The notes under the pieces were generated by a model that was not told the DNA's origin, did not search any database, and was given only the letters and a program-made list of their open reading frames with translations. A program made the translations under genes and the position numbers. Positions 61,615-64,000 of a stretch of DNA of 64,000 nucleotides are shown piece by piece. Source of the DNA: Desulfosporosinus sp049943955 (GTDB lineage: Bacteria > Bacillota > Desulfitobacteriia > Desulfitobacteriales > Desulfitobacteriaceae). The stretch covers positions 1 through 64,000 of the forward strand of contig NZ_JBNFTW010000008.1 in the NCBI RefSeq assembly GCF_049943955.1, written 5' to 3'. Numbering within the stretch: position 1 is the stretch's first letter; every line of letters begins with the position of its first letter.

Positions 61615-61945
61615 TGCCTTTCGGTAAAATCACATGTTTATTAGAAATATTCGATCAATAGCGGCAAACTCCTTCTTCCAAATTTTAATTTTTATTATGT
61701 ATAGTTAGAATTTTTAAATTATACTGATACCAAAATATTGGGCTATAGAATTCATAAATATTTGATGATATACAGCATAATACGATGGTTTTCTACATTA
61801 ATCAGACAATTGCGCTAATTAATTCTAGAATTAAAGTTTAACTATAAATGTTTTATTGAGTTTGCATTATTTCGAAGTTGTTCACATTTTTTCAATCTAT
61901 ACGGACATGTTTAGGAAAAGCCTTAACGTTTTTTAACACACATTT

Positions 61946-62120
61946 TTATCCACAGCCTAATCCCCAGTTTAACTGCCTTTCCGGAAAGTTATCAACATTA
62001 TCCACAGGGTCTGTGGGTAACTTTATCCCAAATGTCCACCTTTATCTTAAAGCCCTCAACCCGCTGTCTATACTTATCTACAGACTTATACACATTATCC
62101 ACAGTTTTACCTTATCCACA
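61946..62120. promoter_or_regulatory. DnaA-box cluster next to tsaD
   Basis: Four perfect TTATCCACA boxes at 61946-61954, 61998-62006, 62095-62103 and 62112-62120. Single-mismatch boxes lie at 61989-61997 (TTATCAACA), 62012-62020 (minus, TTACCCACA), 62074-62082 (TTATCTACA) and 62086-62094 (TTATACACA). The spacing is dense. No dnaA or rpmH is near, so this is likely a DnaA-titrating or regulatory cluster rather than oriC. Confidence 0.85.
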
Positions 62121-62156
62121 GTACCTTTCCGCAAAAGAGATTTTTCTTTCAAAAGA

Positions 62157-62203
62157 ATACGAAACAAAGCGAGGAAATCTAACGTCCTCGCTTTGTTTCG
62201 TCG
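62157..62203 (-). terminator. Terminator of the tsaB-rimI-tsaD operon
   Basis: Arms ACGAAACAAAGCGAGGA and TCCTCGCTTTGTTTCGT form a strong stem 30 bp after tsaD, ending in TATTCTTTT on the minus strand. Confidence 0.75.
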
Positions 62204-62233
62204 AATTCATTTTCATTTAAACCACAATAATCA

Positions 62234-63268
62234 CTATAACGACTTTAAATTTAATCCTGGAACTGCATTCAATGTCCATGGTGCAGCGTCTCCTGCGAGG
62301 AAATGATAATATCCCGCCGCAGCAATCATTGCCCCATTATCTGTGCAAAACACCGGTGAGGGATAAACTAAACGTACTTTTTGCCGAGATAGCTCATACT
62401 CAAGAGTTTCCCTTAATAAACGATTTGCTGCAACTCCACCTGCTAAGAGAAGCGTTTTAACCCCAGTCTGCTGAAGAGCAAGCAGTGCTTTGTGAACTAG
62501 AACGTCAACAACTGCTTGCTGAAAAGAAGCCGCTAAATCGGGAACATTTAAGGTTTCACCCCGCATACGGGCAGAATTCAAAGCATTCAAAACAGCTGAC
62601 TTCATTCCGCTGAAACTAAAATCCAAACTTCCAGGCTCTAACATGGCGCGCGGAAATCTAAACGCTTGCTCATTACCGTCTTGAGCAGCTTTTTGAATCT
62701 GAGGTCCTCCAGGATAACCTAACCCCAAAGCTCTGGCCACTTTGTCTAGAGCCTCACCAGCCGCGTCATCCCGAGTATATCCCAAAACTTCGTATCTTCC
62801 ATGATCTTTAAATACAATAAGATGCGTATGTCCTCCGGAAACCAAAAGGGCCAAAAGAGGAAATTCCAGATCTTGATGTTCCAGGAAATTGGCATAAATA
62901 TGCCCTTCCAAGTGGTTTATCCCCAACAGAGGAATTCCGGCGGCATAAGCCATAGCTTTGGCACCGGAAACGCCCACCAGCAGAGAACCCACGAGTCCCG
63001 GTCCATAAGTTACCGCAATCGCTGAAAGATCTTTAAACTCAACGCTGGCCTCGGCTAATGCCTGTTCCACTACCGGACGGATATGAAGGCTATGCTCGCG
63101 GGAAGCTATTTCCGGTACCACACCCCCATATTTCTGATGAGTCACAATTTGGGAAGAAATAATATGGCTGCGTAAGTTAACCCCATCAACTAAAACAGCG
63201 GCAGAGGTCTCATCACAGCTCGTTTCAATGCCTAAAATAGTAATCTGCTTCTCCTGACTCCCCGTCAT
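62234..63268 (-). CDS. tsaD: tRNA N6-threonylcarbamoyladenosine transferase
   Basis: Transfers the threonylcarbamoyl group to A37 of ANN-decoding tRNAs together with TsaB and TsaE. The 344-residue ASKHA-fold protein has LGIETSCDETSAAV, the metal-site motif INHLEGHIYAN (His pair), LLVSGGHTHLIV, and GYPGGPQIQ. The C-terminal FCTDNGAMIAAAGY is the nucleotide and metal segment. It overlaps rimI by 4 bp. Confidence 0.97.
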   Translation of the reverse strand: MTGSQEKQITILGIETSCDETSAAVLVDGVNLRSHIISSQIVTHQKYGGVVPEIASREHSLHIRPVVEQALAEASVEFKDLSAIAVTYGPGLVGSLLVGVSGAKAMAYAAGIPLLGINHLEGHIYANFLEHQDLEFPLLALLVSGGHTHLIVFKDHGRYEVLGYTRDDAAGEALDKVARALGLGYPGGPQIQKAAQDGNEQAFRFPRAMLEPGSLDFSFSGMKSAVLNALNSARMRGETLNVPDLAASFQQAVVDVLVHKALLALQQTGVKTLLLAGGVAANRLLRETLEYELSRQKVRLVYPSPVFCTDNGAMIAAAGYYHFLAGDAAPWTLNAVPGLNLKSL

Positions 63269-63729
63269 CGTTCATCACTCCTCCCCAATTCCGCCCACAT
63301 AATCAAGGCATCCTCCCCCGTGTCTGCGTAATAGCCTTTGCGGACTCCTGCTGTGCTGAAACCCATGCGCCTGTATAGATCCTGGGCCGGATAATTAGAG
63401 ACGCGTACTTCGAGAGTCATCCGATCCATGCCTAAATTAACCATCTCGTTCATCACAGAACGCATCAAAAATTCTCCCCTGCGTTGACCCCGATAGTCAG
63501 GAGAAATAGCAATATTCGTGATATGTCCTTCATCAAGAATAAACCATAGTCCCATATACCCGATCACTCGGCCATCCAACTCCAGGCAACGATACTGGGC
63601 ATATTCGTTGTCTTTAAGTTCTGCCGCAAAGGCTTGTAACGACCAGGGAGTTGAAAAGGAAGCATGCTCGATTTCCATGATAGCTTCAAGATCTTCCATA
63701 CGCATTGGACGCACCAATCCTTTATTCAT
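63265..63729 (-). CDS. rimI: Ribosomal protein S18-alanine N-acetyltransferase
   Basis: The 154-residue GNAT protein has the acetyl-CoA loop DYRGQRRGEFLMRSV near residue 79, ITNIAISPDYRG and the Tyr-rich end of the family (YRRMGFSTAGVRKGYYADTGEDALIMWAEL split at residues 118-147). It lies in the usual tsaB-rimI-tsaD order, overlapping tsaB by 8 bp and tsaD by 4 bp. Confidence 0.94.
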   Translation of the reverse strand: MNKGLVRPMRMEDLEAIMEIEHASFSTPWSLQAFAAELKDNEYAQYRCLELDGRVIGYMGLWFILDEGHITNIAISPDYRGQRRGEFLMRSVMNEMVNLGMDRMTLEVRVSNYPAQDLYRRMGFSTAGVRKGYYADTGEDALIMWAELGRSDER

Positions 63730-64000
63730 GGTTCTCTCCTTTGCGTGCCCGCTCTTTTTTGGCCCAATTGACCTCGGCCTCCGAAAAACGTATATAAAAG
63801 GGCTCTACCTTTTCGCCTGCACCAATCTCTTGCCAGCGTCTCCATACCTCTTGGGCCGCATAAGCCCCCCTTGGTAAGCTTAAATAATCCGGCAGGACAA
63901 TAGCTCTGTCCCCAAGAACAGCTTCAATTTCTTGTTTGGCTTTACCGGCAGCATCGCCGACAAAACAAATCCGCTGCTTAAGTTCCTTTAACTGTTCCAA
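63722..64000 (-). CDS. tsaB: TsaB, C-terminal part (cut by the window edge)
   Basis: The visible 92 residues end with EPFYIRFSEAEVNWAKKERA, the typical TsaB C-terminus, after a region with VGDAAGKAKQEIEA. TsaB is the partner and scaffold of TsaD. The N-terminal ATPase-like half lies beyond 64000. It overlaps rimI by 8 bp. Confidence 0.88.
   Translation of the reverse strand: MEQLKELKQRICFVGDAAGKAKQEIEAVLGDRAIVLPDYLSLPRGAYAAQEVWRRWQEIGAGEKVEPFYIRFSEAEVNWAKKERARKGENHE

Noticed and set aside
61946..62120. DnaA-box cluster as chromosomal oriC
   Set aside because: No dnaA, dnaN, rpmH or gyr genes are near; the neighbours are tsaD and a folate gene, and an oriC-external cluster at tsaD is already known in Bacillus.
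61878..62306. A 142-codon plus-strand frame
   Set aside because: It merely translates the DnaA-box cluster and a terminator (repeated Tyr-Pro-Gln and Leu-Ser-Thr from box copies), and has no ribosome site or family.

Overview
The window is chromosomal DNA of a low-to-moderate GC, endospore-former-like Firmicute. The gene set fits a strictly anaerobic member of the Desulfosporosinus/Desulfitobacterium group: a T-box controlled trp operon, a TPP riboswitch, a CIRCE-controlled groESL, menaquinone synthesis, a selenocysteine formate dehydrogenase with NuoE/NuoF-like partners, a molybdenum-cofactor cluster and many PAS/GGDEF/histidine-kinase signalling genes. The genus is inferred from gene content; no rRNA is present. 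Most genes lie on the minus strand.

Layout. 1-91: edge of an insertion-sequence orfA. 220-6610: complete trpEGDCFBA operon (minus) behind a tryptophan T-box with its own promoter and terminator (6671-6997). 7144-8574: two small membrane proteins and NudC. 8685-9992: an IS200/IS605-type element carrying only tnpB. 10083-14828: a cysteine-rich protein of unknown role, a small membrane protein, ferredoxin, a NifX-like protein, a GNAT-like protein, a PAS-GGDEF protein and an unknown gene. 15155-23707: a thiamine locus in which one TPP riboswitch precedes an NCS2 permease, LuxE-like and LuxC-like proteins, an SDR and then thiSGHFE. 23911-31344: menA, a PAS histidine kinase, a decayed HxlR gene, a methyltransferase, an MFS exporter, and a LysR/YeiH divergent pair. 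31568-34710: an orphan Imm70-like protein and a class A penicillin-binding protein.

34936-40727 is an AT-rich cassette bounded by imperfect direct repeats of about 140 bp. It holds a secreted small protein, an ABC transporter with three membrane subunits, and two membrane-anchored proteins. Behind it lie broken genes (a proteasome-like/TM gene pair and an ECF sigma pseudogene). 42200-46424 is a complete ComQXPA-type quorum-sensing locus, arranged comX-comQ-comP-comA: a small pheromone precursor ending in Phe-Trp-Gly, a prenyltransferase, a PDZ-containing membrane histidine kinase and a NarL-type regulator. It is followed upstream by a PadR/HAAS pair (46736-47870).

48237-50268 is groESL with CIRCE. 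50465-60997 combines an NYN protein, mogA, a MOSC protein, moaC, moaA (with a probable Moco riboswitch), fdhD, mobA and a three-gene formate dehydrogenase. Its catalytic subunit is read through an in-frame UGA with a visible SECIS hairpin. 61009-64000 holds 5-formyl-THF cyclo-ligase, a dense DnaA-box cluster, and tsaD-rimI-tsaB (the last cut by the window edge).

The two systems most worth following are the TPP-riboswitch controlled permease/LuxE/LuxC/SDR cassette, which looks like a carboxylate-to-alcohol reduction route tied to thiamine, and the comXQPA locus in a clostridial background. A 190-bp structured repeat present twice (26114-26302 and 55754-55932) is not explained by any gene here.
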